DNA from: JALHOM01 sp964444225
Lineage (GTDB): Bacteria; Patescibacteriota; Saccharimonadia; Saccharimonadales; 2-12-FULL-41-12
Direction: 5' to 3'
Assembly: GCA_964444225.1 (NCBI GenBank)
Contig: CAYUFM010000001.1
Coordinates: 1 to 64,000, forward strand
DNA: 64,000 nucleotides
Shown here in pieces: positions 50,611 to 58,790 of this stretch; position 1 is the stretch's first letter, and every line of letters begins with the position of its first letter. A model generated the notes under the pieces. It was not told the origin of the DNA and ran no database searches. It was given only the letters and a program-made list of their open reading frames with translations. A program made the translations under genes and the position numbers.

Positions 50611-51335
50611 TCTGATACTATTGGTAATTTTTGGTCTGGACAACTGCTTAGCACCCGCTTTATGGCGTCTTTTTCTGCACTCGTTACCCAAAGTTTATAT
50701 TTAGCCTTAACAGCTATTTGGCGCGCAACATATTGGCATCGGTAGCCTTTATTTGGCGGTAGCCAAGAGGCTGCATCGGAGTTGCTTTTGTCCTGGTTGG
50801 TCTGACCGTCAACAGCCAAGAGATTGAGTGCATCGTTAGCAAACAATTCTCTTTGAGCAGGAGTGAGTAGCTGAGCACCTTTTTGCCAAGCATCTGACAA
50901 AGCTACAATGTGGTCTATTTGCACGTCATCACTAGTACCATTGCCTCTTACAAAATTTATAACCTTGCTCGTGTATGGATCACTCAGTGTACCCGATAAA
51001 ACCGTGCAGTCTGTAAATGAACGAGTTTTTACGTCCACCAAATCACGCTTTAAAATATAATTACGAGTATCACACCCCACTAATTCTGCCCAACCTTGCC
51101 CAAAATGCGAGCGCCTATAATCACTCTTTGGAGCCCTGCCCTTAACCTCCAGCCTACCCAAAACCTCGCTTGCAATCTCAGAACTAGCACCCAAAACATT
51201 ACTATCGACAGAACTAGTACTACTAGTTTGACTTGGAGTAGGTGCGTTGTTTTTAGGGCCATCGATAAACGACATCAATAAGCCAATTAGGCTCAGTATA
51301 ACTACTACAAAAAACCTTCGGCCTCGCTCTGTCAT
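50607..51335 (-). CDS. Secreted HNH/DUF1524-type nuclease
   Basis: 242 residues. N-terminal signal peptide or anchor (FFVVVILSLIGLLMSFI), Ser/Thr linker, then a ββα-metal nuclease domain: VQIDHIVALSDAWQKGA (catalytic His), LFANDALNLLAVDGQTNQDKSNSDAASWLPPNKGYRCQYVARQIAVKAKYKL. This matches secreted HNH family/DUF1524 proteins of Gram-positives. It overlaps comEC by four bases; an EndA-like role in making DNA single-stranded or shortened for uptake is the natural inference. Confidence 0.85.
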   Translation of the reverse strand: MTERGRRFFVVVILSLIGLLMSFIDGPKNNAPTPSQTSSTSSVDSNVLGASSEIASEVLGRLEVKGRAPKSDYRRSHFGQGWAELVGCDTRNYILKRDLVDVKTRSFTDCTVLSGTLSDPYTSKVINFVRGNGTSDDVQIDHIVALSDAWQKGAQLLTPAQRELFANDALNLLAVDGQTNQDKSNSDAASWLPPNKGYRCQYVARQIAVKAKYKLWVTSAEKDAIKRVLSSCPDQKLPIVSE

Positions 51336-51402
51336 GATTTAATTCTATGTTATTTGACTAGCCATCTAAAATCTTTTCTCAGCTAAAATTAAGTTTCACA
51401 GA

Positions 51403-51414
51403 TATAATAAGAAT
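51403..51414 (+). promoter_or_regulatory. -10 box of a leaderless two-component operon
   Basis: TATAAT at 51403-51408 and the GTG start at 51415, exactly six bases later. No Shine-Dalgarno can fit, so translation would start at the mRNA 5' end. Confidence 0.6.
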
Positions 51415-52083
51415 GTGAGAATATTAATTATTGAAGATGACCACAAGATTGCTGCCGCGCTAAAACGTGGGTTACAGCAAGAAAATTTTGCCGTAGATAT
51501 AGAGTACGACGGCACTAGTGGCTATGGTGCTGCCTCTACTTTGGACTACGACCTTTTAGTGCTAGACAGAATGTTGCCAGAAATGTCAGGTGAGGAAATC
51601 TGCCAAAAACTACGTAAAGAAAATATTCATACCCCAATAATCATGCTTACAGCCAAAGGCGAAATCTCAGACAGAGTTAGCGGACTCAACGCGGGGGCAG
51701 ATGATTACTTGGTAAAGCCATTTTCCTTTGAAGAATTGCTTGCTAGAATTCACGCCCTGCTACGACGTCCCAAAAACACAATTACAGATGAGTTGAAAGT
51801 CGGTAACCTAACACTTAACACGTTAAGCTTTTTTGTTAGCCGTGATGACTCCCCTATTCAATTAACTAGTAAGGAATTTGCACTGCTAGAATATCTAATG
51901 CGCAACCAAGGCCAAATATTATCTAAAGAAAACATTATAGAACATGTCTGGAATTTTGATGCAGACATTTTGCCCAATAATGTTGAGGTCTACATGGGAT
52001 ATTTGCGTAACAAGATTGACAAAGGCCACAAGCAAAAGTTGCTTCACACTATCCGCGGATTTGGCTACAAGGTACAGGCATGA
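51415..52083 (+). CDS. OmpR-family response regulator
   Basis: 222 residues, GTG start. Receiver domain with acidic pocket ILIIEDDHK, phospho-Asp in DLLVLDRMLPEMSG (about residue 51), Thr/Lys in TAKGE and VKPFSFEELLARIHALLRR; C-terminal winged helix (LTSKEFALLEYLMRNQGQILSKENIIEHVW ... VYMGYLRNKID ... IRGFGYKV). Overlaps the histidine kinase gene by 4 bases. Confidence 0.96.
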   Translation: MRILIIEDDHKIAAALKRGLQQENFAVDIEYDGTSGYGAASTLDYDLLVLDRMLPEMSGEEICQKLRKENIHTPIIMLTAKGEISDRVSGLNAGADDYLVKPFSFEELLARIHALLRRPKNTITDELKVGNLTLNTLSFFVSRDDSPIQLTSKEFALLEYLMRNQGQILSKENIIEHVWNFDADILPNNVEVYMGYLRNKIDKGHKQKLLHTIRGFGYKVQA

Positions 52084-53081
52084 ATGCAAAACAATTATCA
52101 CGCTTAAAAGTTAGTGGCACATACCTCAGCATAGTTATGTTGATGAGCATTATTTTTAGTTTTGCGATTTATCAAATCTCGGACCGAGAGTTATCTCAAC
52201 AGCGCCGAGTTGAAATTCCACACGGTATTCGTGGTTTTATCTCACTCAACGAATTCGATATTCTGCGCCAACAGCAACTAGAACAGTCTCGTGATAATTT
52301 AAGGCAAAAATTGATTACTTTTAACCTGCTTACCTTGGCTGGTGGGGCGTTTTTAAGTTACTTTCTAGCACTCAGATCTCTAAAACCTATAGAAGACGCC
52401 TTGGAAAAACAAGACCGCTTCACCAGTGATGCATCGCACGAGATACGAACACCACTAACAGTAATGCGAAGTGAAATTGAAGTTGCCTTACGTGATAAAA
52501 AATTCAATTTAACAGATGCCAAGAACACCCTTAACAGCAACCTGGAAGAGATCACTAGGTTAGAGGCTCTGACTTCTGGACTATTACAGCTGGCTAAACA
52601 AGAAAATAACCCTAATCTCAAGCAAACTTTAAAGGCTGGCCAGGTAATTAAGCAAGCGATAGAAAAAACTGGTGCTTTGGCCGACGCAAAGAATCTAAAA
52701 ATAAAATTCGTAGAAGCGAAAGACACAGAAGTTTATGCGGAGCCCGGTAGCTTACTCCAACTTATGGTAATACTGCTAGATAACGCCATAAAATATAGCC
52801 CAAAAAAGGGCGAAGTTACGGTCACTACTAAAAATCTGAGAGCCTCTACAGAAATTCGTGTTAAGGACAATGGTCCAGGTATTAACCCTAAAGATCTGCC
52901 TCATATCTTTGATAGATTCTATAGGTCTGATTCTGCACGCAGTAAATCGGCAGAACAAAACGGCTATGGGCTAGGTCTAGCAATCGCCAAGCAAATCGTT
53001 GCATCGCATAGTGGCGAAATAAATATAAAAAACCTACCAAAGTCTGGCACCCAGGCAACAATTGTATTACCTAAAAAATAA
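52080..53081 (+). CDS. Sensor histidine kinase
   Basis: 333 residues. Two membrane helices (about 14-33 and 76-97) flank a short outer loop of about 40 residues. HisKA phospho-acceptor box DASHEIRTPLTVMRSEIE (His about residue 122), N box LMVILLDNAIKYSPKKGEV, G1 IRVKDNGPGI, F box IFDRFYRSD, G2 GYGLGLAIAKQI. The short sensor loop suggests sensing of envelope or membrane state. Confidence 0.95.
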   Translation: MNAKQLSRLKVSGTYLSIVMLMSIIFSFAIYQISDRELSQQRRVEIPHGIRGFISLNEFDILRQQQLEQSRDNLRQKLITFNLLTLAGGAFLSYFLALRSLKPIEDALEKQDRFTSDASHEIRTPLTVMRSEIEVALRDKKFNLTDAKNTLNSNLEEITRLEALTSGLLQLAKQENNPNLKQTLKAGQVIKQAIEKTGALADAKNLKIKFVEAKDTEVYAEPGSLLQLMVILLDNAIKYSPKKGEVTVTTKNLRASTEIRVKDNGPGINPKDLPHIFDRFYRSDSARSKSAEQNGYGLGLAIAKQIVASHSGEINIKNLPKSGTQATIVLPKK

Positions 53082-53110
53082 AACCCGCCTGGGTAAAAAG
53101 CGGGTTTTAT
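53079..53110 (+). terminator. Terminator of the two-component operon
   Basis: aaaacccgc / gcgggtttt stem, overlapping the stop of the kinase gene. Confidence 0.88.
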
Positions 53111-53155
53111 ATTCTTACGTATGCTGGAAGTTTTATAAATTAACTAAAGTTTATA

Positions 53156-53635
53156 CTAAAAGTTACCTCCATTCATCATGCCGTGTCCGCCCTTGTTATG
53201 TCCACCAAACATTACAAACGTTTCATCGATACCATTGTCGCTGGCCCATTTTTTGACTTCTTCACGGTGAGCTTCCATTGCAGCACGTCTTTCTTCTGGA
53301 GTCTTGTCCTTTAGGCTATCACGAAAGCCTTCCTGACTTTTTACATATTCAAGAACCTTGGTTTTTTGCTCCTCAGTTAACTTGCCATCCGTAACAGCCT
53401 GGCTTAGGCGCTCTTCAAGCCTAGTTTGCATTTCGGCTTGGCGTTCTGTGTGACGAGCCTCATGCTCCTCGTCAATGACCTTCTGGACTTCGTCCTTATT
53501 AATATTGAACTTTGTAGCTAATTTATCGGCTAAATTAGCACTATCTGTTGCCGCAGAAGCGCTTAGTGCAAACACGCCTCCGCCTAACATAGTAGCCGTC
53601 AAAAGACCTGCTACAATTAAGTTTTTTTGCTTCAT
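53156..53635 (-). CDS. Secreted helical protein, Spy/CpxP-like
   Basis: 159 residues. Sec signal peptide (MKQKNLIVAGLLTATMLGGGVFALSASA), then a highly charged all-helical body with LTEEQKTKVLEYV resembling the LTxxQ motif of CpxP/Spy chaperones, and a short Gly/His tail (GGHNKGGHGMMNGG) that could bind metal. Converges on the kinase gene. It may be the envelope-stress partner of the two-component system; the similarity is motif-level only. Confidence 0.75.
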   Translation of the reverse strand: MKQKNLIVAGLLTATMLGGGVFALSASAATDSANLADKLATKFNINKDEVQKVIDEEHEARHTERQAEMQTRLEERLSQAVTDGKLTEEQKTKVLEYVKSQEGFRDSLKDKTPEERRAAMEAHREEVKKWASDNGIDETFVMFGGHNKGGHGMMNGGNF

Positions 53636-53717
53636 TCATTCCCTTTCTAGTTGCAATTATTGTCGCAACTACCCCTATACTAGACATTAAAACTAAGAAT
53701 TTCCTGTGAATAGCTTA

Positions 53718-54149
53718 CTAGCGGGACAAAAAGTTAAGCCAACTATCCAGGTTTTTAGAAAACTGGGATCTTGGCTTTTCAGATTTTACTTTTGCAGTTG
53801 ATTGATTTGGCATTTCTATAGTGCGGGCTAGCGCAACTTCTTTAGGCACAATATAAAGTTGCTCGCCTGGTAATGCACGGCCAAACTGCCGGCGAGCAGC
53901 TAGTTCCAAGAATTGGTTGGTTTCATAATATTTATTCTTGAGTTTGAGATTCTCATTCTCTAGACGTGCAATGTCGTTGCGCTGACGAGCCACAGAGATC
54001 TTCTTGGCAAGCTCATAATTAGTTTGCGCAACCTTTACCCCACTCCAAGTAACCAACAGAACTACAACCCCAAAACCAATAAGCCCCAAGACGCGCACGT
54101 CTTGCAACATTTTCAACTTTTCACTGTTTTTTTGTATTTTTGTTAGCAT
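53718..54149 (-). CDS. DivIC/FtsB-like septum formation protein
   Basis: 143 residues: short cytoplasmic N-terminus, one membrane helix (LGLIGFGVVVLLVTWSGVKVA), a coiled coil (ISVARQRNDIARLENENLKLKNKYYETNQFLELAARRQFGRALPGEQLYIVP) whose end matches the FtsB/DivIC 'R..LG.a.pGE..y..' pattern. Recruits division proteins at the septum. Confidence 0.88.
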   Translation of the reverse strand: MLTKIQKNSEKLKMLQDVRVLGLIGFGVVVLLVTWSGVKVAQTNYELAKKISVARQRNDIARLENENLKLKNKYYETNQFLELAARRQFGRALPGEQLYIVPKEVALARTIEMPNQSTAKVKSEKPRSQFSKNLDSWLNFLSR

Positions 54150-54220
54150 AATCAGCTAAAAATATTATAACACTTTAAAATTTCAATGTTAATCTGTTAT
54201 ACTCTATCTGTTGACTCCAC

Positions 54221-54296
54221 GGGGGTGTAGCTCAGTGGTTAGAGCAGTCGGCTCATAACCGATTGGTCCCTGGTTCAAGTCCAGGCACCCCCACCA
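54221..54296 (+). tRNA. tRNA-Ile2 (anticodon CAT, lysidine-modified)
   Basis: 76 bases with CCA: acceptor GGGGGTG/CACCCCC, anticodon stem GTCGG/CCGAT, loop CTCATAA, T-arm CCTGG/CCAGG. Its body (GTAGCTCAGTGGTTAGAGCAG, TTGGTC, TTCAAGT) closely resembles E. coli tRNA-Ile2 rather than tRNA-Met, so it is the probable TilS substrate. Unlike the other three tRNAs, no partial copy lies nearby. Confidence 0.85.
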
Positions 54297-54363
54297 AAAA
54301 TTAGTAAACAAATATCCTTTTAAGCTATAGTTAGTATAAACATAAGCAAAAAAGGATTTTTTT

Positions 54364-54933
54364 ATGAAAAAAATTAATCAAAAAGGTTTTGGGGCAATTG
54401 AAGGCTTGCTAGCAGTTATTGCCGTATCGTTAGTTTTTGGTATTGGGTTTTATGTTGTGAACTCCAACAAAGATAATAAAAAGACTGAAACAACCAATTC
54501 AGTCCCTCAAAAATCTGATGAAAAACTAACCGAGCAACCAAAGATTGAATATATTGAACTTAAGGACCTAGGTGTAAAAATTGAAAAGAACAAAGTAACT
54601 GATAAATTTACATTTACCCTAATTGCAACAGGCGTTAGTGTAACTTCAAATGAATTAAAAATGCTTGAAGATAAAAACTGCTCTGTTGAGGCAGGTGGAG
54701 TAGGCGCTGTTAATTCGTTAGTAAAAGTTACGGGGACATTTAACCAAGAGGCCAACCCCTTCTCCAGCCTTGTCAAACAATTCTCTAATTTTTTTATTAT
54801 TAGCAATGGTACCGCCAATGGCTTTGCCTGCACAGCAGAGTCTGAAGCTTTAGTTAAAGAAGTAAGCGATAAAAGAACAAGTCTTGCATCTGAGCTACAA
54901 CAAGAATTAAAGAAAACTTCGATTATTGAGTAG
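54364..54933 (+). CDS. Prepilin-like protein
   Basis: 189 residues. N-terminal type III signal: short basic leader, GFGAIEGLLAVIAVSLVFGIGFYVV with Gly/Phe cleavage and Glu at +5. The C-terminal domain is soluble with two Cys (KNCSVEAG and FACTAE) likely bridged. Possible pseudopilin or minor pilin located apart from the main cluster. Confidence 0.75.
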   Translation: MKKINQKGFGAIEGLLAVIAVSLVFGIGFYVVNSNKDNKKTETTNSVPQKSDEKLTEQPKIEYIELKDLGVKIEKNKVTDKFTFTLIATGVSVTSNELKMLEDKNCSVEAGGVGAVNSLVKVTGTFNQEANPFSSLVKQFSNFFIISNGTANGFACTAESEALVKEVSDKRTSLASELQQELKKTSIIE

Positions 54934-54934
54934 A

Positions 54935-55492
54935 TTATCTGGAGGTCTTGAGAGTTTGGGCCCACCAGAGTAGGGATTCTGATAGTTTTTCAGCGTTACC
55001 ACGGACGTTTTCGGGCTTAACATTACCAGAATCGTCTAACGCGGCCCAGACATCAATCACATTGATAGCCACAGAAGGTAATGGCACCATATTTAGCTGA
55101 GCCGTTACCTGAACTAATTGTTCTATAGCCCTTGCACCGCCCAATGCGCCATAGCCTACAAAGGCAACTGGCTTTTTAGCCCACTCTGCATAGATGGTAT
55201 CGATCGCATTTTTAAGCGCCGCGGTATAGCCATGGTTGTACTCGGCGGTTACAAAAATATAACCGTCGAATTCTGAAATCTTCGCAGACCATTTCTTGGT
55301 AATTTCGTTTTTATAATCTCCCATAGCTGGAAGATTAGGTTCATTGAGTAGTGGCAAGTTCCACTCTTTAAGATCGATAATTTCATACTCTACATCTGTA
55401 GATTTAGGCATCTGACCTACTGCCCATTTAGCAATACTATTGCCAACACGAACATCACGTACACTCCCAATAATTACTCCAATTTTAACCAT
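54935..55492 (-). CDS. NADPH-dependent FMN reductase
   Basis: 185 residues of the flavodoxin-like family: GVIIGSVRDVRVGNSIAKW (phosphate loop GSxR), LKEWNLPLLNEP, FVTAEYNHGYTAALKNAIDTIYAEWAKKPVAFVGYGALGG. Reduces flavins, quinones or azo compounds. Good AAGGAG site. The palindromic operator lies in its leader region, shared with the divergent HxlR gene. Confidence 0.93.
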   Translation of the reverse strand: MVKIGVIIGSVRDVRVGNSIAKWAVGQMPKSTDVEYEIIDLKEWNLPLLNEPNLPAMGDYKNEITKKWSAKISEFDGYIFVTAEYNHGYTAALKNAIDTIYAEWAKKPVAFVGYGALGGARAIEQLVQVTAQLNMVPLPSVAINVIDVWAALDDSGNVKPENVRGNAEKLSESLLWWAQTLKTSR

Positions 55493-55524
55493 TTTTATCT
55501 CCTTATGATTTAGTTATTTTTGAT

Positions 55525-55547
55525 GTCACTATACAATGTATAGTGAC
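55525..55547. promoter_or_regulatory. HxlR-type operator between FMN reductase and hxlR
   Basis: GTCACTATAC-AAT-GTATAGTGAC, the reverse complement of the site at 46986-47008. Further half-sites (agtgac at about 55587) lie nearer the regulator gene, hinting at autoregulation. Confidence 0.85.
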
Positions 55548-55615
55548 TCTGAATATTAGTATACTAGCAGTCAGTATATAAAGTAAAGTGACTTTGTGAT
55601 AAAATTGAAATAATT

Positions 55616-55954
55616 ATGAAAAGTACTACTGTAAATCCAATCGTAAACAAAGTAGAGGAAAAGCCTGGTTGCATCCAGGCGGCCCTAGCAATTTTAGGTG
55701 ACAAATGGTCCCCCCTTTTACTAGGTAACCTCGTAGAAGAGAGCAAAACCTTCGGTGACTTAAGTGGCGCACTACCAGGCATCAGTCCACGAACACTTAG
55801 TGCTCGGCTAGACGGTCTAGAGGCTTGCGGTATTATTGCCAAAAAAATGTATTGCCAGCATCCCCCACGCTATAAATATGAACTTACAAAAAAAGGCAAA
55901 GACTTAAGAGACATCCTTACCCAGATGGCCACCTGGGGCCAAAAATACAGCTAA
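55616..55954 (+). CDS. HxlR/DUF24-family transcriptional regulator
   Basis: 112 residues with the HxlR winged helix: CIQAALAILGDKWSPLLLGNL, FGDLSGALPGISPRTLSARLDGLEACGIIAKKM, PPRYKYELTKKGKDLRDIL. The Cys at about residue 19 matches the conserved redox-sensing Cys of YodB and CatR of Bacillus subtilis. Divergent from the FMN reductase gene, with the palindrome between; likely its repressor. Confidence 0.93.
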   Translation: MKSTTVNPIVNKVEEKPGCIQAALAILGDKWSPLLLGNLVEESKTFGDLSGALPGISPRTLSARLDGLEACGIIAKKMYCQHPPRYKYELTKKGKDLRDILTQMATWGQKYS

Positions 55955-56487
55955 TCCGCTTTTCTTCGTCGAGACTTTATGCGATCAAGTGATTCTAGGC
56001 ATTGTTGACCTGGATCTTGTCTCAATATTATCTCAAACTTTTTTCGCTCTTTGGAGTCTGCAAGATTATCAGGACCCACAAATTTTCCAAACCGCCCTCG
56101 CAAGGCGCACTCACCCGCAAAAGGACACACCCTGCAGGCTTTCTCAAAATTGGTTCGTGATATATCTAAGTTAAGTATGTGTCGCTCCTGCACACCAGCG
56201 ACTCCTTTTACATACCCATTCTCTACCGCATCTAATGCAGCATGAGATGCCTGTGCCCTAGCTATGCCTGCCCCTTTTTGACTCCTGTTAAAGAAGTGGA
56301 GAGACTCACTTAGGTGCCTATTCCTGTCTCTTAAAGACGCTTCTTGATCAATAGGAGGAAGATGATCGACAGGATCTTCCGTAGCAGTGTGTGGCCTGAT
56401 TGGATTGCAATCACCGAATCCACCTACGATTAAAAGCATTTGGCCTTCTATGCCTGGGTTAGAGGCTGATCGTCGACTTGTTGTCAT
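55951..56487 (-). CDS. Protein with WhiB-like CxxCx5C motif
   Basis: 178 residues. The C-terminal part FEKACRVCPFAGECALRGRFGKFVGP has the C-x2-C-x5-C spacing of WhiB-like iron-sulfur proteins and a following Gly-rich stretch where WhiB has its G-[VI]-W-G-G turn. A third Cys lies at about residue 27, much further away than usual, and a fourth in QQCLES after it. A TATAAT box stands exactly six bases before the ATG. Could be a WhiB-type regulator or just a zinc-binding protein. Confidence 0.6.
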   Translation of the reverse strand: MTTSRRSASNPGIEGQMLLIVGGFGDCNPIRPHTATEDPVDHLPPIDQEASLRDRNRHLSESLHFFNRSQKGAGIARAQASHAALDAVENGYVKGVAGVQERHILNLDISRTNFEKACRVCPFAGECALRGRFGKFVGPDNLADSKERKKFEIILRQDPGQQCLESLDRIKSRRRKAD

Positions 56488-56504
56488 GGATATATTATAG
56501 CATA

Positions 56505-57464
56505 CTAATTATGGTTTTGCAAGATATTCAGTGATTCTTCGACTGACTTGGCTTCCATTAGTTTGACTCGCAACTCCCCCGCCCCAGCGAAATTGTTAAT
56601 GTATATTTTGCAAAATTTTTTGATTGTATCAAAACTTCTCTCACGCCCTGGATAAGTTTGCTGAAAAAGCCGTAAATGCCTGATGTATAGCTGGATCTTT
56701 TCATCTGGAGAAAGTTCAGCCCATGGGCTTTTTGGTGCAAACACGTAAGGATCATGAAAGACACCACGCGCAATCATTATGCCGTCATAACAATATTTTT
56801 TTGCTAGCTCCTCCGCCTGGATTCGACTCAGAACATCACCGTTGCCAACTAGCAGAGTCTTGGGCGAAATTTCGTCTCTAAGAATCCTGATTTTTTCAGC
56901 AAATTCGCTCCAGCGAGCCGGAACTTTAGACATTTCCTTAACAGTACGGAAGTGTACAGTCAGCATATCCAAGTTTTGACTTAGTAAAAATTTAATCCAC
57001 TCTTCATCGAACTCTTTAAGCCCTATCCGCGTTTTGACACTGATCGGCATTTTACCATCCAGACCTTCTTTTGTGGCCTGGATAATTTCACGGGCACCAT
57101 CAGGGTATTTGATCATTCCACCACCGGCGCCATTACGTACGACCTTCTTGTCTGGACAGCCAAAGTTAAGATCCACCCCAGCGAAGCCCATTTCTGCAAG
57201 CTCAGACGCCACTTTTTGAAAGTTATCAGGATTTTTGCCCCAAATTTGGGCAATAATCGGCCTTTCTGTATCTGCAAAAACAAACCTCCGCATTGCAGAT
57301 TCGCGACCAGGCGAACAAAGTGCTTCTACGTTAACAAACTCTGTAAAAAACAGGTCCGGAGGTACGCAACTAGCAACAATCTGCCGAAAAACAGTTTCGG
57401 TCACATCATCCATTGGTGCCAGCACCATAAATGGCTTAGGTAGATCTAGTAAAATATTTTTCAT
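56505..57464 (-). CDS. dus: tRNA-dihydrouridine synthase
   Basis: 319 residues. TIM barrel with FMN site: PFMVLAPMDDVTETVFRQIV, AQIWGKNPDNFQKVA, catalytic Cys in VDLNFGCPDKKVVRNGAGGGM, SVKTRIGLKE, LTVHFRT, GNGDV and GIMIARGVFHDPYVF. C-terminal helical domain. Reduces uridines in tRNA D-loops. Confidence 0.94.
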   Translation of the reverse strand: MKNILLDLPKPFMVLAPMDDVTETVFRQIVASCVPPDLFFTEFVNVEALCSPGRESAMRRFVFADTERPIIAQIWGKNPDNFQKVASELAEMGFAGVDLNFGCPDKKVVRNGAGGGMIKYPDGAREIIQATKEGLDGKMPISVKTRIGLKEFDEEWIKFLLSQNLDMLTVHFRTVKEMSKVPARWSEFAEKIRILRDEISPKTLLVGNGDVLSRIQAEELAKKYCYDGIMIARGVFHDPYVFAPKSPWAELSPDEKIQLYIRHLRLFQQTYPGRERSFDTIKKFCKIYINNFAGAGELRVKLMEAKSVEESLNILQNHN

Positions 57465-57605
57465 AATTTAATTGTGATTATAACTGAAAGTTTGTTTTTC
57501 TAGATCGTAAGAGTACTGCGAGCGCAGGCCAATAATAGGTACTTGGCAAAGCGCTCTGTAGAGATAGAAAAACGAAGTTTCGGTTATAATCTTCCTTTCA
57601 TAAAT

Positions 57606-57645
57606 AAAAAGTGCCTGGAGCTCTATTGAAACCCCAGGCACTTTT
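57606..57645. terminator. Bidirectional terminator
   Basis: Perfect arms aaaaagtgcctgg / ccaggcacttttt around a 14-base loop. Serves the small gene on the minus strand. Confidence 0.92.
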
Positions 57646-57661
57646 TGAATTTCTGTTTGAA

Positions 57662-57862
57662 TTATTTGTCGCGCTTGACTGTCAAGAAACCATTGCGTGG
57701 GTTCTCGTTAACACTCATGCCTTTTGGTAGGTCAGTAGCTGTGTCTTTGCGATCGTCCTTACTAAAGTAATAAATTGTCTGCTCTTTGCCACCGCGCAAA
57801 ACAACTGCCTTTGAGTTTAGGTAGTATTTTACACCCTTACTGTTTGTGTGATTGTATCCCAT
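57662..57862 (-). CDS. Hypothetical protein, 66 aa
   Basis: MGYNHTNSKGVKYYLNSKAVVLRGGKEQTIYYFSKDDRKDTATDLPKG... : small, soluble, strand-rich with the segment for a beta-hairpin, followed by a strong terminator. Same type of small protein is seen in many CPR genomes as far as I recall; function unknown. Confidence 0.75.
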   Translation of the reverse strand: MGYNHTNSKGVKYYLNSKAVVLRGGKEQTIYYFSKDDRKDTATDLPKGMSVNENPRNGFLTVKRDK

Positions 57863-58049
57863 AGCTCTTCGTCTCCCTCTGTTAGATTACTGATGGTATT
57901 CCTACGATACACCTCCGCGTTTTCTCTTGTCAACCCTTTAGTAAAGAAAACTGTAGTTTTTTGAGTAACCCAGAACCCCTTGCGCCATATTACGGTTATG
58001 TATTACACTTATGGCTAGTAGATATTTAATAAAAGGTGGAAACTCTATT

Positions 58050-58748
58050 ATGGATTTTATGAACCGCGGCTTTAGAAACGGCCAAAATACAACAAATAAT
58101 ATGGACCAACCAGCTCCTGTGCAGACTGTACACGCCAATAATAGCGACAAAAAATTTGGCCGTCGCAAGAACTCAAGTAACTCTAAGTTTAGCCTAAAGC
58201 AAGCTGGCGGGTTAACCTTCCTTTTGGCTCTAGTCGTAATTGTTGCTGGTGTTGTCTTTGCAATGATCAACTTCAAAGGATCTAATCCAGAATCAAAATT
58301 AGTAGACACCTCTAAGTATCAGGCTGTTTTCCTAAATGGCGGACAAGTCTACTTCGGCAACATTAAAGATTTGAACTCAAAATACCTAAGACTAAACAAC
58401 ATTTATTACCTAAGAGTAAACCAGCAAGTTCAACCTGACGGTAATGCAGCACAAAATCCTAACGATGTTTCGTTAGTAAAATTGGGTTGCGAGCTTCATG
58501 GTCCAGAAGACGCAATGGTTATAAATCGTGAACAAGTCGTATTTTGGGAAAACCTAAAGAATGATGGTCAAGTACTCAAGGCTATGGATGAATACAGAAA
58601 ACAATTCCCTAACGGAGAAGATTGCACCAAGCAAAGTAGCACTAATTCTAGCTCAAACTCAGAATCTAGTTCAAACAACACTTCAACCAACTCGACTACA
58701 CCTACTACAAACTCAACCACTCCAACAACAACCAACACAACACGTTAG
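58050..58748 (+). CDS. Bitopic membrane protein with Ser/Thr/Asn-rich tail
   Basis: 232 residues from ATG 58050, which has AAGGTGG eight bases upstream; an ATG at 58011 lacks a ribosome site. Basic cytoplasmic part, one membrane helix (LTFLLALVVIVAGVVFAM, about 60-80), a globular outer domain of about 100 residues (YQAVFLNGGQVYFGNIKDLNSKYLRLNNIYYLRV) and a 35-residue low-complexity Ser/Asn/Thr-Pro tail. The outer part looks like a strand-rich fold; function unknown. Confidence 0.75.
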   Translation: MDFMNRGFRNGQNTTNNMDQPAPVQTVHANNSDKKFGRRKNSSNSKFSLKQAGGLTFLLALVVIVAGVVFAMINFKGSNPESKLVDTSKYQAVFLNGGQVYFGNIKDLNSKYLRLNNIYYLRVNQQVQPDGNAAQNPNDVSLVKLGCELHGPEDAMVINREQVVFWENLKNDGQVLKAMDEYRKQFPNGEDCTKQSSTNSSSNSESSSNNTSTNSTTPTTNSTTPTTTNTTR

Positions 58749-58760
58749 TCAGAAAGTAAT

Positions 58761-58790
58761 AAAAAAGCGCTTATAAATAGCGCTTTTTTA
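58761..58790. terminator. Bidirectional terminator
   Basis: aaaaaagcgct / agcgctttttt with a short loop; ends the + gene and the converging minus gene. Confidence 0.85.
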
